A stretch of 64,000 nt of DNA from NCBI GenBank assembly GCA_945883815.1, contig CAMCYJ010000006.1, positions 1 through 64,000 on the forward strand. Direction: 5' to 3'. Of this stretch, positions 19,294 through 27,959 are shown one piece after another. The notes under the pieces are model-generated. The model saw only the letters and a program-made list of their open reading frames with translations. It was not told where the DNA came from and made no database searches. The stretch's first letter is position 1. Every line of letters begins with the position of its first letter. This DNA comes from Akkermansia muciniphila (GTDB lineage Bacteria > Verrucomicrobiota > Verrucomicrobiia > Limisphaerales > UBA9464). The position numbers were made by a program, and so were the translations under genes.

Positions 19294-19631
19294 AACGCCT
19301 TCGCAATGATGCCGCCTCCGAGGTGGATCTCGGATGGATGGGAGCCCTCAATCGAGCCATCCGCTGGTGCCTGTTCATGGGCATCATCGGCTTCATTGTC
19401 GCCCAGTACTTGCCGCTCATTCGCAAAAACCAGGCGCTGCGAGAAAACGTGGCCCGTTGGGAGACCCAGCAAGCCCGCCTGACCGCACAGGCCAATGACA
19501 CCGCGGCGCGGTTGCAAAGCCTTCGTGAAGATCCCCGCACCGTGGAGCGTGCAGCCCGCGAGCGTCTGCAATTGGCCCGCACCAACGAGAGTGTGATCAA
19601 TTTCGTGACCCCGAATTCTTCGACCCGCTGA
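19290..19631 (+). CDS. FtsB/DivIC-like septum formation initiator family protein
   Basis: A 113-residue protein hidden inside a longer ORF. A transmembrane helix (residues about 24-46) precedes a coiled coil (QALRENVARWETQQARL and onward). It ends with LREDPRTVERAARERLQLAR and a short tail, which is the family pattern of FtsB/DivIC: TM anchor, leucine-zipper-like coil and a conserved A-R-E-x-L motif. These proteins link FtsL and FtsQ in the divisome. The start is fixed by the ATGA overlap with the lipoprotein gene. Confidence 0.7.
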   Translation: MKRLRNDAASEVDLGWMGALNRAIRWCLFMGIIGFIVAQYLPLIRKNQALRENVARWETQQARLTAQANDTAARLQSLREDPRTVERAARERLQLARTNESVINFVTPNSSTR

Positions 19632-19644
19632 CCTGCTATTTTTT

Positions 19645-21603
19645 ATGAAATTGAATCCATTTTGGCTCAAGCGCCTGTGTAGGATGCTGATTGCCAGCGT
19701 GTCGCTCGGTACCTCCGTGCTCTCCGCAGATTCCGTGCTGCCGGTGTACGATGCGCTTTGTGCGGCGCCCAAGCTTCGGATGTCGCTCACGGGGGATGCC
19801 GATTCGATGGGTGTTCTGGAGGGGACTGAAGACCTCAATGGCGGTGAATGGCGTCCCTTGCTGCAGTTGGGGGCGATCTCCGGACACCATGAGTGGATGG
19901 ATCCCGAGAACCGGGCCCAGGCTCGCCGGTTCTACCGTCTGAACCGTTCTCCGCGGCCGCCGCTGCTGCCGCTCCCCAATTTCCGCCTGAACGATCACCG
20001 GGGGTTTTCCCACGAATTATTCCGCGAAGGCGATTCTCGCGCCGTGGTGCTGGTCTTCACCGATGCCCAGGGTCTGGATTCGCACTGGAAGCAACTGAAG
20101 CCGATTGTCGAGGCCCAGACCGCGGCGGGCGTCCAGTTCTGGATGGTCGATCCGATGGATGATCGCTCGACCCTGGCCGCGGCCGCCACCCAGGCTGGAG
20201 TGACCATTCCGGTGCTCCAAGACTCGGCACAACTGGTGGCCCGCTCCTACGGGGCGTCGGCTTCCGGCGAGGCTGTGGTGTTGGAAGCGGAGTCCTTGAC
20301 CACCGTGTACCGCGGCGCCATCGAAGATGCGGTGGAAGTGGCCACGGGGACCCCGGTTCGCCAAACCTATTTGGCCGATGCGCTCACCCGGTTCACCGCG
20401 GGCACGCGTCCGACCGTCGAATATGCCCGTCCGCAGGGCCAGCCCTGGCGGCATGAAGACTCCGGAGTGGCTTCGTATCGCAACGAAATCGCGCCGTTGC
20501 TTCAGGCCAAGTGCGTGACCTGCCATCGCCCGGGCGAGATCGGATCTTGGGGCATCACGAGCCATGCGGCCGTCCGTGCCAAGTCCGCGGCCATCCGAGC
20601 CAATGTCCTCGAAGGACTGATGCCGCCGTGGCATGCCGACCCCGCGCACGGAAAGTTCGAGAACGACTTCTCGCTAACCCCACAGCAGCAGGCTCGGTTG
20701 GTCGCCTGGTTGGATGCGGGTGCCCCGCGCGAGGCCGGGGTGGATCCTCTGGAGACCGTGCCCCCGGCGGCCGGTTTGTGGCCCATGGGGCAGCCGAATG
20801 TCGTCCTCAAGATCGCCACCCAGCAAATCAAAGCCACGGGGCAGATGCCCTACGCCTACTTGATGGTCACTAACACCCTCAAGACCAATGCCTGGTTGCG
20901 GGCGGCGGTCATCCGGCCGGGCAATCGCACCGTCGTGCACCATGCACTCATCTTCTACATCAAGCCGGGTTCCATTTTTCAAATGCTCGCGGATTTCCAG
21001 GCGATCCAAGGAGGGTTGAATGGGTTTTATGCCGGCTATGTGCCGGGCATGGACCAGCGCGAATACCCGGCTGGGACGGCCAAGTTTCTGCCGGCCGGTG
21101 GTACGTTTGTCTTCCAGATGCACTACACCCCCAACGGAAAAGCCACCACCGATGCCACCGAGATGGGGCTTTACTTGAGTTCAACTCCGCCGGCGATGGA
21201 ACTGAAGACCGGGGCGGCCAATTCGACGGTCATCGACATCCCGGCTGGCGCGCGCAATCACCGCATGGTGGCGGAGCGTTCCTTTGACAAAGCCGTCGAT
21301 ATCCACGAGTTGAGCCCGCACATGCATTTCCGCGGAGACTCCATGCGCTTTGAGGCGTTCCTGCCCGATGGTTCGTCGCAGGTCTTGCTCAATGTCCCCA
21401 AGTACGACTTCAACTGGCAGGCCTTGTATCGGCTGACGCAACCGGTTCGTCTTCCGGCGGGGAGCCGTATTCGGATTTCCGGTGGATTCGACAATTCCCG
21501 TTGGAACCCCTTCAACCCGGACGCCAAGTCGCGGGTGCGATTTGGTGAGCAGACCGACGACGAAATGTTCATCGGCTACATCAACTATTCCGAGGTGCCG
21601 TAG
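19645..21603 (+). CDS. Secreted redoxin / cytochrome c / copper monooxygenase-like fusion protein
   Basis: A 652-residue protein with a signal peptide ending near VLSADS. Residues about 105-250 resemble a redoxin/thioredoxin-like fold (FRLNDHRGFSHELF, VVLVFTDAQGLDSHWKQL), without the CXXC pair. A single heme-binding CVTCHRPGEIG lies at residue 290 in a planctomycete-type cytochrome c module. The C-terminal half resembles the ascorbate-dependent type II copper monooxygenase (PHM/DBH) fold, with candidate copper ligands VVHHALIFY, FQMHYTPNG and LSPHMHFRGDS. The substrate is unknown. It lies 13 bp after the FtsB-like gene and may be cotranscribed by read-through. A convergent hairpin follows it. 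Confidence 0.8.
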   Translation: MKLNPFWLKRLCRMLIASVSLGTSVLSADSVLPVYDALCAAPKLRMSLTGDADSMGVLEGTEDLNGGEWRPLLQLGAISGHHEWMDPENRAQARRFYRLNRSPRPPLLPLPNFRLNDHRGFSHELFREGDSRAVVLVFTDAQGLDSHWKQLKPIVEAQTAAGVQFWMVDPMDDRSTLAAAATQAGVTIPVLQDSAQLVARSYGASASGEAVVLEAESLTTVYRGAIEDAVEVATGTPVRQTYLADALTRFTAGTRPTVEYARPQGQPWRHEDSGVASYRNEIAPLLQAKCVTCHRPGEIGSWGITSHAAVRAKSAAIRANVLEGLMPPWHADPAHGKFENDFSLTPQQQARLVAWLDAGAPREAGVDPLETVPPAAGLWPMGQPNVVLKIATQQIKATGQMPYAYLMVTNTLKTNAWLRAAVIRPGNRTVVHHALIFYIKPGSIFQMLADFQAIQGGLNGFYAGYVPGMDQREYPAGTAKFLPAGGTFVFQMHYTPNGKATTDATEMGLYLSSTPPAMELKTGAANSTVIDIPAGARNHRMVAERSFDKAVDIHELSPHMHFRGDSMRFEAFLPDGSSQVLLNVPKYDFNWQALYRLTQPVRLPAGSRIRISGGFDNSRWNPFNPDAKSRVRFGEQTDDEMFIGYINYSEVP

Positions 21604-21650
21604 ACTCCGTTCACCCGTGCGACGGCACGGTCCCGGTGTTGCGGTTCCGG

Positions 21651-21697
21651 GCTCATCGGCAGCCGGCCGGGCCGATTGAGCCGGCTTGTCGATGAGC
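21651..21697. terminator. Convergent hairpin between the monooxygenase-like gene and ade
   Basis: An imperfect inverted repeat between two converging genes: gctcatcg pairs with cgatgagc (8 bp) and, after a small internal loop, agccggc pairs with gccggct (7 bp) around a 12-nt loop. There is no T-tract on either strand, so it may act as a bidirectional RNA-stabilising or Rho-assisted terminator rather than a classical intrinsic one. Confidence 0.5.
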
Positions 21698-21705
21698 GCC
21701 CAAAA

Positions 21706-23532
21706 TCAACGTGGGTGACCGGACTCCGGGGCTCCTTCGAACAGCGGCACGAGCTGCATGCCTGGCACTGTCACAAGACCGCGGTCGGTCAGGCGGATCT
21801 CCGGGATCACCGACAGGGGCAGGAGGTTGAATCCCATGTAGGGCAGGAGGCAGCCGGCTTCCTCCCAGACCTTCTTGAGGGCTGCTGTTTCTTGGGCCAC
21901 GTGGCCTGCGCGCTTGTCGGAGAGCAGGCCGGCGATGGGCATTTCCACCAAGGCCAATACCCGCCCGTCGCGCACCACACAAACGCCGCCCTGGCACTTC
22001 CGGAGCGTGTCCACGGCCAGGCGCATGTCGGCCTCGCTCTTGCCGGCGACGATGAGGTTGTGCGCGTCGTGCCCGACCGAACTGGCGACAGCACCGCCGC
22101 TGAGCCCGAAATCCTGCAACAGGCCGTAACCGACTCCGCCATTCTTCCCGTGCCGTTCCACCACGGTCAGGAAACACCATTCCGGATGGGCCGCCAGCGT
22201 GGTGGGCCAGTCGGCGGCGGGTGTGAAGGCCACCTTCTCGTGGAAGGTCAGAATGCCCGGCAAGGCCACTCGTAGAACGTGGGCGGTGCAGGGAGCCTGC
22301 GGCAGGTCGGGAATCAGGCGGACTCCATCGGCAATGTGGACCGTCTTGTAAGCGGCGGCTGGGTAGCGGTAGCGGTCGGACAAGGCCGCATCCAAGGCCG
22401 GGGTGACCTTGCCGGATTCGACCACGAGTTCCCCGCCGTACCAGGTGCTCTGCGGTTTCAGGTCATCATTCAGCAGCACCACGTCGGCGCGACGTCCCGG
22501 GGCCAGCCCGCCGAAGTCACCGTCCATGCCGTAGCGAGTGGCCGGGTGCAGCGACCCCATGCTCCAGGCGGTCACGGGAGCAATACCGGCCTTCACCGCC
22601 TCGCGCACGACCCAGTCGAGACCGAAGAGGAAGAGGTCATCGGCGTCGCGGTCGTCGGTGCACACGCACACCCGCTTGGGGCTGGCTCCAGCCCGGGTGA
22701 CGGCTTGGATGGCCAGCGGCAGGGAGTGCCACGGCGTCGCCGGATTGCCACCCCGCAAAAAGATCCACACGCCGGCCTCCAGGAAGTCGGAAGCGATGTC
22801 CGGATCGATGGACTCGTGGGTGTCGGTGATGCCGCTGGCGGCGCAGGCACTCACGAATTCCCGTCCGTAGATGTGCCCGCAGACCGGTTTGCCGCGCTTC
22901 AAGGCCGCCGCGAGGATTGCGTGGCTGCGCGGGTCACCCATGGCCACGTGCACGAAGTCCATCTTCTCGCCCAGCGCCGCGGCCTCGGGCCAACGGTCGA
23001 AGAGCGCGCCGATCTTCTCGGCGGTCAGGTCGCCCCCGGCGGTTTCGAACTGCGGACCGGTGGCCGGCACGGTGCTCGGAACCGTGAGGAAGATGTTCAG
23101 CGGGGCTCGCCGGGCGTCTTCCAACATCCACTCGATCCCCTCGGCGTCGCACACATTCCCGATCTCATGGCTGTCGCAGAAAATGGAGGTGACGCCGCTG
23201 AGCAGGGCCGCCTCGGCATAGGCGCAGGCCGTCATCATCGACGACTCGATGTGGATATGGGGATCGACCAAGCCGGGGGCCAAGATCCCGCCGCCTGCAT
23301 CGAAGAATCGGGCCCCGGAGTTTTTGGGGCAGGAGCCCGCGGGCTTCACAGCGGCGATGCGGCCGGCGCTGATCCAGATTTCCCGCTGGTCATGGATGCG
23401 CTCGGTGTAAGTCGAGAGTATCCGAGCCCCGGTGATCACCAGGTCCGGGGTCTGCCGCCCCATGGCCACTGCGGCCAGGCGTTGGGTCAGGGTATGCAGC
23501 GGGGCGACGGAGAAACGGGTCAGGGTGCTCAT
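21706..23532 (-). CDS. ade: Adenine deaminase
   Basis: Amidohydrolase that converts adenine to hypoxanthine in purine salvage. The 608 residues match the usual Ade length. The metal-binding motif [13 protein letters not shown] is near residue 90, with [10 protein letters not shown] and GHIYGREF further along. The C-terminal domain has the Ade-specific [13 protein letters not shown]. The start at 23532 gives about 25 residues before the conserved [15 protein letters not shown]; an alternative start within that leader is possible. It is a single-gene unit, converging with the monooxygenase-like gene. Confidence 0.93.
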   Translation of the reverse strand: MSTLTRFSVAPLHTLTQRLAAVAMGRQTPDLVITGARILSTYTERIHDQREIWISAGRIAAVKPAGSCPKNSGARFFDAGGGILAPGLVDPHIHIESSMMTACAYAEAALLSGVTSIFCDSHEIGNVCDAEGIEWMLEDARRAPLNIFLTVPSTVPATGPQFETAGGDLTAEKIGALFDRWPEAAALGEKMDFVHVAMGDPRSHAILAAALKRGKPVCGHIYGREFVSACAASGITDTHESIDPDIASDFLEAGVWIFLRGGNPATPWHSLPLAIQAVTRAGASPKRVCVCTDDRDADDLFLFGLDWVVREAVKAGIAPVTAWSMGSLHPATRYGMDGDFGGLAPGRRADVVLLNDDLKPQSTWYGGELVVESGKVTPALDAALSDRYRYPAAAYKTVHIADGVRLIPDLPQAPCTAHVLRVALPGILTFHEKVAFTPAADWPTTLAAHPEWCFLTVVERHGKNGGVGYGLLQDFGLSGGAVASSVGHDAHNLIVAGKSEADMRLAVDTLRKCQGGVCVVRDGRVLALVEMPIAGLLSDKRAGHVAQETAALKKVWEEAGCLLPYMGFNLLPLSVIPEIRLTDRGLVTVPGMQLVPLFEGAPESGHPR

Positions 23533-23662
23533 GCTGGGGGTGTGCCGCCGGGCACGGCCTCAGTCCTCAACCAGAAGGCCCCGCGAGTCAAGGGAGGGAG
23601 TGCCCGGGAACACCGAGGATTCGTGAGCCGGACGGGGATGCGGTGGATTCCGGGTCGGAGAG

Positions 23663-25192
23663 TCACAGGAAGCGACCGAGCTCGGCCCGGCCTGTGCAAC
23701 CGGCCCGCCGGGCTCGGATCAGCGCCGCTCCGAAGGCGACCCCCAGGGTGGTTGCCAGGCAGAACCCGGCCAGGGCGACGGTAAGCCGCCAGTCACCGCC
23801 CCAGTGACTTAGTCCCCAGAAGGACAGGGTAGCCGCCAATCCTGCCGAGAGTGCGGCACGGGACCACGAGGCCCTCAGTTTTGTCCAGAGAGGCTGGCCG
23901 CTGGCCTTGGCGAACTCGAAGTGCAGCGGCAGCAGCGTGCTGCCGGACGAACCGGCAATGAAGGCGAGGAGGATGCCCGTCGGTCCCAGCCACAGGCCGA
24001 GGGGCACACTGAAGGCCAGGCAGCAGGCCAGCTCGCGCCGCATCAGCCGGGCTAGCAAGTCCATGTGGCCGTGGCCGAACATCCAATAGCCCGGTTGCGA
24101 GGCGATGCCCGTAATCAGGTAACGCAGGGCGAAGAGCGAGGTGAGCAAGGTGCCTCCGGAGAAATCCTCAGTCTTGTAGTGGGCGATGAAGGCCGGAATG
24201 CAAACGGCCGACACGGCCATGGCCCCGCCCCAGAGCCATCCGTTGAAGCGCAGGACGCCATCGGCGATTATCTCGGCCTTTTGGGTCTTGGCCGCCAAGA
24301 TGGGCCAGACTGCCTCATCCGCGGATTGCAGGAGGAGCCGCAATTTGCTGAACAGATTGGCCACCACCAGGTACTGGCCGACGAGTTTTCCTTGGCACAG
24401 CCAAGCCACCAGAAGCGCATCGAGCGTGTAGACCAACAGCGTCCAGAATTGGAAGCGCATCAGGCCCGAGGAGTCGGGCCAGAGTTCCTTGAGTCGCGCG
24501 GAATCATCCGCACTCCAAGAGAAGTCCAGCAGGCGGAGCCCGGGTGCTGCAGCGCGGATCACAGGGATGGCCAAGGCGATGGCTGCAAGGCTCGGCAGGC
24601 TTTGGGAAAGCACAAAGGACCAGACCCCCAAGCCTATCCGGAAGCCCATCCACAGAATGCCGATCGACGCCCAAGCCATGAAGAGTTGCAGCATGAACAT
24701 CCGGCGCTGCTGGCCCAGACCGGTGAGCAATTGCAGGAAAGCTGATCCGAGAGCCACCACGCCGCTGACCGCGCCCAGCAGGGGGTAGAAGGCCCAAGGG
24801 AGGTGGAGCGATCGGGCATTGGGAGTGAGTGAGTAGGCGCAGAGGATGACCGTGCCCAGCACGGCCACGGCGGCGCAGAACCACGAATAGAGGCGCTGAC
24901 CGAACTGCAGCATCCGCACTGTTTCCTCATCCCGTGCGCGTCCGAGGATCCTCCGGTTGAGCGTGTTGCGGAATCCGCCGTCGAGGGCGGGCAGACTTCC
25001 CAAGACCAACAAGGCGGCGCTGATCAGCCCAAACAGCTCCACCGAATCGAACATCCGGATCGTCAGGAGCGACACCAGAGCCCAGGAAAGATAGGCTATC
25101 GCGCGCCAGAAAACGGTTTGGACAAAGAGGGAACCCAGCACTGCGGTGGACCCTATCAGTGGTGATTCGCGGCAGCCATTGCTGTCTTCCAT
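23663..25192 (-). CDS. Polytopic membrane protein, flippase-like (polysaccharide exporter superfamily)
   Basis: A roughly 509-residue integral membrane protein with about twelve hydrophobic helices. The pattern of paired helices, and FRNTLNRRILGRARDEE after the second helix, resembles the MOP/polysaccharide biosynthesis flippase superfamily (Wzx-like), which moves lipid-linked sugars across the inner membrane. The ORF in the track runs on to 26779, but that extension is antisense to the GT9 gene and not hydrophobic. I place the start at the ATG at 25192; the ATG at 25249 is also possible, and neither has a good ribosome binding site. It is divergent from a GT9 glycosyltransferase, which fits a surface polysaccharide role. 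Confidence 0.7.
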   Translation of the reverse strand: MEDSNGCRESPLIGSTAVLGSLFVQTVFWRAIAYLSWALVSLLTIRMFDSVELFGLISAALLVLGSLPALDGGFRNTLNRRILGRARDEETVRMLQFGQRLYSWFCAAVAVLGTVILCAYSLTPNARSLHLPWAFYPLLGAVSGVVALGSAFLQLLTGLGQQRRMFMLQLFMAWASIGILWMGFRIGLGVWSFVLSQSLPSLAAIALAIPVIRAAAPGLRLLDFSWSADDSARLKELWPDSSGLMRFQFWTLLVYTLDALLVAWLCQGKLVGQYLVVANLFSKLRLLLQSADEAVWPILAAKTQKAEIIADGVLRFNGWLWGGAMAVSAVCIPAFIAHYKTEDFSGGTLLTSLFALRYLITGIASQPGYWMFGHGHMDLLARLMRRELACCLAFSVPLGLWLGPTGILLAFIAGSSGSTLLPLHFEFAKASGQPLWTKLRASWSRAALSAGLAATLSFWGLSHWGGDWRLTVALAGFCLATTLGVAFGAALIRARRAGCTGRAELGRFL

Positions 25193-25320
25193 GCTGGGCT
25201 GACCGTGAAGAAGCCTGGTGCGTTCAATTTCTGCCCTCGGCCGGGCCATGGATGGGCAATGGAGAACCCAGTCGCACCGAGCGAGACCTTGTCGGCAAGA
25301 GGAGGGGGGTGGTTGGACCG

Positions 25321-25363
25321 GTGTTGAGCTCGTGTTGGGCTCGTGTGGGCTCGTGTTGGGCTT
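25321..25363. repeat. 11-bp tandem repeat in the flippase/GT9 divergent spacer
   Basis: Four head-to-tail units of gtgttgggctc (first unit gtgttgagctc, third with a 1-bp deletion, last ending in t) occupy 25321-25363, about 36 bp upstream of the GT9 start codon. The spacer between the divergent genes should hold both promoters, so the array may affect promoter spacing. Confidence 0.8.
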
Positions 25364-25399
25364 GCCTCGCCGGAGGCTCTCCGGTAGTCCCGTTGTCTC

Positions 25400-26374
25400 A
25401 TGACTGTCGATGCTTCGACTCCCGCTTCTTCCCAGCGTGGGCGCATCCTGGTCATTCGCGGAGGGGCCTTGGGCGATTTCATTGTCACGCTGCCCGTGTT
25501 GGCCGCACTGCGGAACCAGTTCCCCCACACTCGACTCGAGGTGTTGGCCTACCCGCAGGTGGCCACACTGGCCGTCCGCGCTGGCTTGGCGGACGCGGCG
25601 CACGCCATTGAATCGCGGCCTCTGGCTGGATTCTTTGCCCGCAACGGGGCGCTCGATCCAATGGAGTCGGAGCGCTTTGCCCGTTGCGATGTGATCTTCA
25701 GTTTTCTGTACGATCCGGATGAGCTCTTCCGCGACAACATCGCTCGCGTGACCTGCGCCCAGGTCATCCAAGGTCCCCACCGTCCGGAGGAGTCGACCGG
25801 AGTTCCCGCATCGGTCCAATTGCTCGCGCCCTTGGAACGTCTGGCGATCTTCGATGCCGACCCGGTGCCCCGCCTCCGCTGGGCCGGGATGGGGCCGGGT
25901 GTGGAAGGTTGGATCGCCCTGCACCCGGGCAGCGGCAGCGCTCGCAAGAATTGGCCGTTGGAGCGCTGGAAGGCTCTGGTCAGCCGTTGTGTGGCCCAGA
26001 CCCATTGGGGGTTGGTGCTCATCGGCGGCGAGGCCGAGGCCGAGGCCCTCGACAGCCTGGAGCGGTTGATTCCGCCGGCGCGACGTCAGGTTTTGAGAGG
26101 CCGTCCTCTGGAATCGGTGGCCGAACAACTCTCCCGTTGCCGGGGGTTTCTCGGGCATGATTCCGGGATCACCCACCTTGCGGCGGCTGTGGGGATTCCA
26201 TGCCTGGCCTTGTGGGGGCCTTCCAACGAGTCGGTCTGGAAGCCCGGTGGTCCCGGGGTTCAGACCGTGTCGCATCCCGGTGGATTGGCGGATCTCGGAC
26301 TCGATGCCGTTTGGCGCGCTGTTGCGGATCAATTCTCGCCCATCTTGAGCTCCTCCAGATGCGGTCCCCGATAG
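25400..26374 (+). CDS. Glycosyltransferase family 9 (heptosyltransferase-like)
   Basis: A 324-residue GT-B fold enzyme of the GT9/ADP-heptosyltransferase family, which builds lipopolysaccharide core or related glycans. ILVIRGGALGDFIVTLPVL at residues about 16-34 is the N-terminal family motif. The C-terminal domain has WIALHPGSGSARKNWPLERW, the nucleotide-sugar binding region, and LGHDSGITHLAAAVGIPCLALWGPS, the typical acceptor/donor loop. The specific sugar cannot be assigned. It is divergent from the flippase-like gene. Confidence 0.88.
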   Translation: MTVDASTPASSQRGRILVIRGGALGDFIVTLPVLAALRNQFPHTRLEVLAYPQVATLAVRAGLADAAHAIESRPLAGFFARNGALDPMESERFARCDVIFSFLYDPDELFRDNIARVTCAQVIQGPHRPEESTGVPASVQLLAPLERLAIFDADPVPRLRWAGMGPGVEGWIALHPGSGSARKNWPLERWKALVSRCVAQTHWGLVLIGGEAEAEALDSLERLIPPARRQVLRGRPLESVAEQLSRCRGFLGHDSGITHLAAAVGIPCLALWGPSNESVWKPGGPGVQTVSHPGGLADLGLDAVWRAVADQFSPILSSSRCGPR

Positions 26375-26678
26375 GGAGATTGTCCTCGAGGTTTTTCGAG
26401 CGACGTTGCCATGGAGTCTCAACTTGGCCCTCGATGCGGTGTTGGTTGAGGCGTGCCATTGCGGCCTTCGAGCCTGACTTGGGTCGGAATGGATTGTGGT
26501 GAAACTCTGAAAAACCCGTTGCAGATCCGCGGCAAAACAGGCTTTGTTCACGGCTCTGGTCGCCAGGCCCATGCCTCGACCAGTGGTTCGAGGTGCCGAG
26601 GTGCCTCGGCCGTGAGCCTGAATGCGGAAGATTCTGAAAGGAGTTTCCGCCAGGTCCGGGAAGGAGCTGAATTTTGAA
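26375..26678 (+). promoter_or_regulatory. rpsU leader region with a small hairpin
   Basis: This 304-bp spacer has no credible ORF. It should contain the rpsU promoter, but I see no clear sigma-70 pair. At 26595-26610, gccgagg and cctcggc form a perfect 7-bp dyad with a 2-nt centre, about 70 bp upstream of rpsU. An AAGGAG ribosome binding site lies at 26661-26666. Confidence 0.4.
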
Positions 26679-26876
26679 GTGAGCGAAGTCAAACTGAAGA
26701 AGGGCGAGCCCGTGGATCGCGCGCTGCGCCGCCTGAAGAAGAAGGTGGACCGCGAGAACACTCTCCGTGACGTACGCATGAAGCGTCATTATGAGAAGCC
26801 CAGCGAAACCAAGCGTCGTAAGATGAAGGTTTCCAAGTTCTCTGCGATGCTGTCTGCCCGTTATGCCGACCTTTGA
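26679..26876 (+). CDS. rpsU: 30S ribosomal protein S21
   Basis: A 65-residue basic ribosomal protein that binds the 3' region of 16S rRNA and assists initiation. VSEVKLKKGEPVDRALRRLK at the N-terminus and EKPSETKRRKMKV later are typical of S21. The ORF-track ATG at 26622 would add 19 non-conserved residues. I use the GTG at 26679, where similarity begins, with AAGGAG 12 nt upstream. A strong intrinsic terminator follows 47 bp after the stop, so it is a single-gene transcript. Confidence 0.93.
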   Translation: MSEVKLKKGEPVDRALRRLKKKVDRENTLRDVRMKRHYEKPSETKRRKMKVSKFSAMLSARYADL

Positions 26877-26923
26877 TGGTCGATGGCGAGGTGACGCGCT
26901 GTAAGGCGATTTGCATTAAACAG

Positions 26924-26962
26924 GGCCGAATGCTTTCCTTCGTGAACGCATTCGGCCTTTTT
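26924..26962 (+). terminator. Rho-independent terminator of rpsU
   Basis: A perfect 10-bp inverted repeat, ggccgaatgc and gcattcggcc, around a 14-nt loop is followed directly by ttttt and another ttt after one g. This is the clearest intrinsic terminator in the window. Confidence 0.93.
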
Positions 26963-27015
26963 GTTTCCGGACAGGAGTCTGGATCCCTGACTGTAGAGCC
27001 GAAGGACTTCACATC

Positions 27016-27954
27016 ATGTATTCTCTATCCACCTGCTGGAATTCGAGCCGCCATCAAGACGGAGGCGATATGCTGCGGGAGATCCGAGACCTCGGTTTCG
27101 AGTACGCCGAATTGAGCCACGGTGTCCGCGTCAGCCTGGTGCCAGGAATCATCGACGCCGTGGAAGCGGGCGTGATCAAGATCAGCACCCTGCACAATTT
27201 CTGCCCGCTGCCCATGGGCGTGAACCACGCCGCGCCGAATCTCTTCAAGTTCTCGGCCTCCGAAAAGCGGGAGCGCGACTTGGCCTGGAAGCACTCGATC
27301 AAGACCATCGAGACGGCCGAACGCCTCGGGGCCAAGTTGATCGTGCTGCACTCCGGTGCGGTTGATCTCTCTGGTTTCTTCGGAGATCCCCATTATCAAG
27401 ACAAGCTTGAGGCCCTCGCCGCGGCCGGAAAGCAGGACTCCCCCAAGTACGTCAAGCTACTGGCCGAGTTGGAGCAGCGTCGCGAAGCCCGCAAGGAGCA
27501 GCCCATGGAGTTGGCGGTCGACATGATCCGCCGATTGGCCGAGGTGGCGGGCGAGAAAAACCTCCTCTTGGGTATCGAGAATCGGGAATCCGTCGAAGAA
27601 ATCCCCTTCGACCACGACATGCTTTTCTTCCTCGACCAGTTGCCGGACAACGTCCGCTACTGGCATGACTGCGGACATGCCCAGATCAAGCACCAGATGG
27701 GTTTCATCGACCATCGCATGCACTTGGAGAGTTTGTCCGAGCGCTTGGGTGGTTTGCACATCCATGACGTGGTGCTCACGCCCGATGGAGCCCACGATCA
27801 TGCCCCTCCGGGTGCGGGTGTCATCGATTATGACGCCCTCAAGCCGTTCGTGGGCCCGGAGCATATCAAGGTGATAGAATTGAATCCCGGGGTGGCGCCG
27901 GAAGATGTCAGCAAGGGTCACGCCCATATCCGATCGGTCTGGGGGCCGGAGTAG
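27016..27954 (+). CDS. Xylose isomerase-like TIM-barrel protein (sugar phosphate isomerase/epimerase family)
   Basis: A 312-residue protein of the AP endonuclease 2/xylose isomerase-like TIM-barrel superfamily. Metal-binding positions expected for the fold appear as IVLHSG, LLGIENRES, WHDCGHAQIK and GGLHIHDVV, with IKVIELNPG at the last strand. The substrate is unknown; relatives act on inositol or other polyols, or on sugar phosphates. The ATG at 27016 places GFEYAELSHGV as the second strand. The UPF0104 membrane protein starts 5 bp after its stop, so the two are likely cotranscribed. Confidence 0.85.
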   Translation: MYSLSTCWNSSRHQDGGDMLREIRDLGFEYAELSHGVRVSLVPGIIDAVEAGVIKISTLHNFCPLPMGVNHAAPNLFKFSASEKRERDLAWKHSIKTIETAERLGAKLIVLHSGAVDLSGFFGDPHYQDKLEALAAAGKQDSPKYVKLLAELEQRREARKEQPMELAVDMIRRLAEVAGEKNLLLGIENRESVEEIPFDHDMLFFLDQLPDNVRYWHDCGHAQIKHQMGFIDHRMHLESLSERLGGLHIHDVVLTPDGAHDHAPPGAGVIDYDALKPFVGPEHIKVIELNPGVAPEDVSKGHAHIRSVWGPE

Positions 27955-27959
27955 TTCGA

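Noticed and set aside
22279-23784. A 501-residue plus-strand ORF opposite ade
   Set aside because: Fully antisense to adenine deaminase, Gly/His/Arg-rich, no domain.
25193-26779. N-terminal half of the 1038-residue ORF 23663-26779
   Set aside because: It runs antisense through the GT9 gene, is polar and lacks membrane segments. Only the part up to 25192 (or 25249) matches a flippase-like protein.
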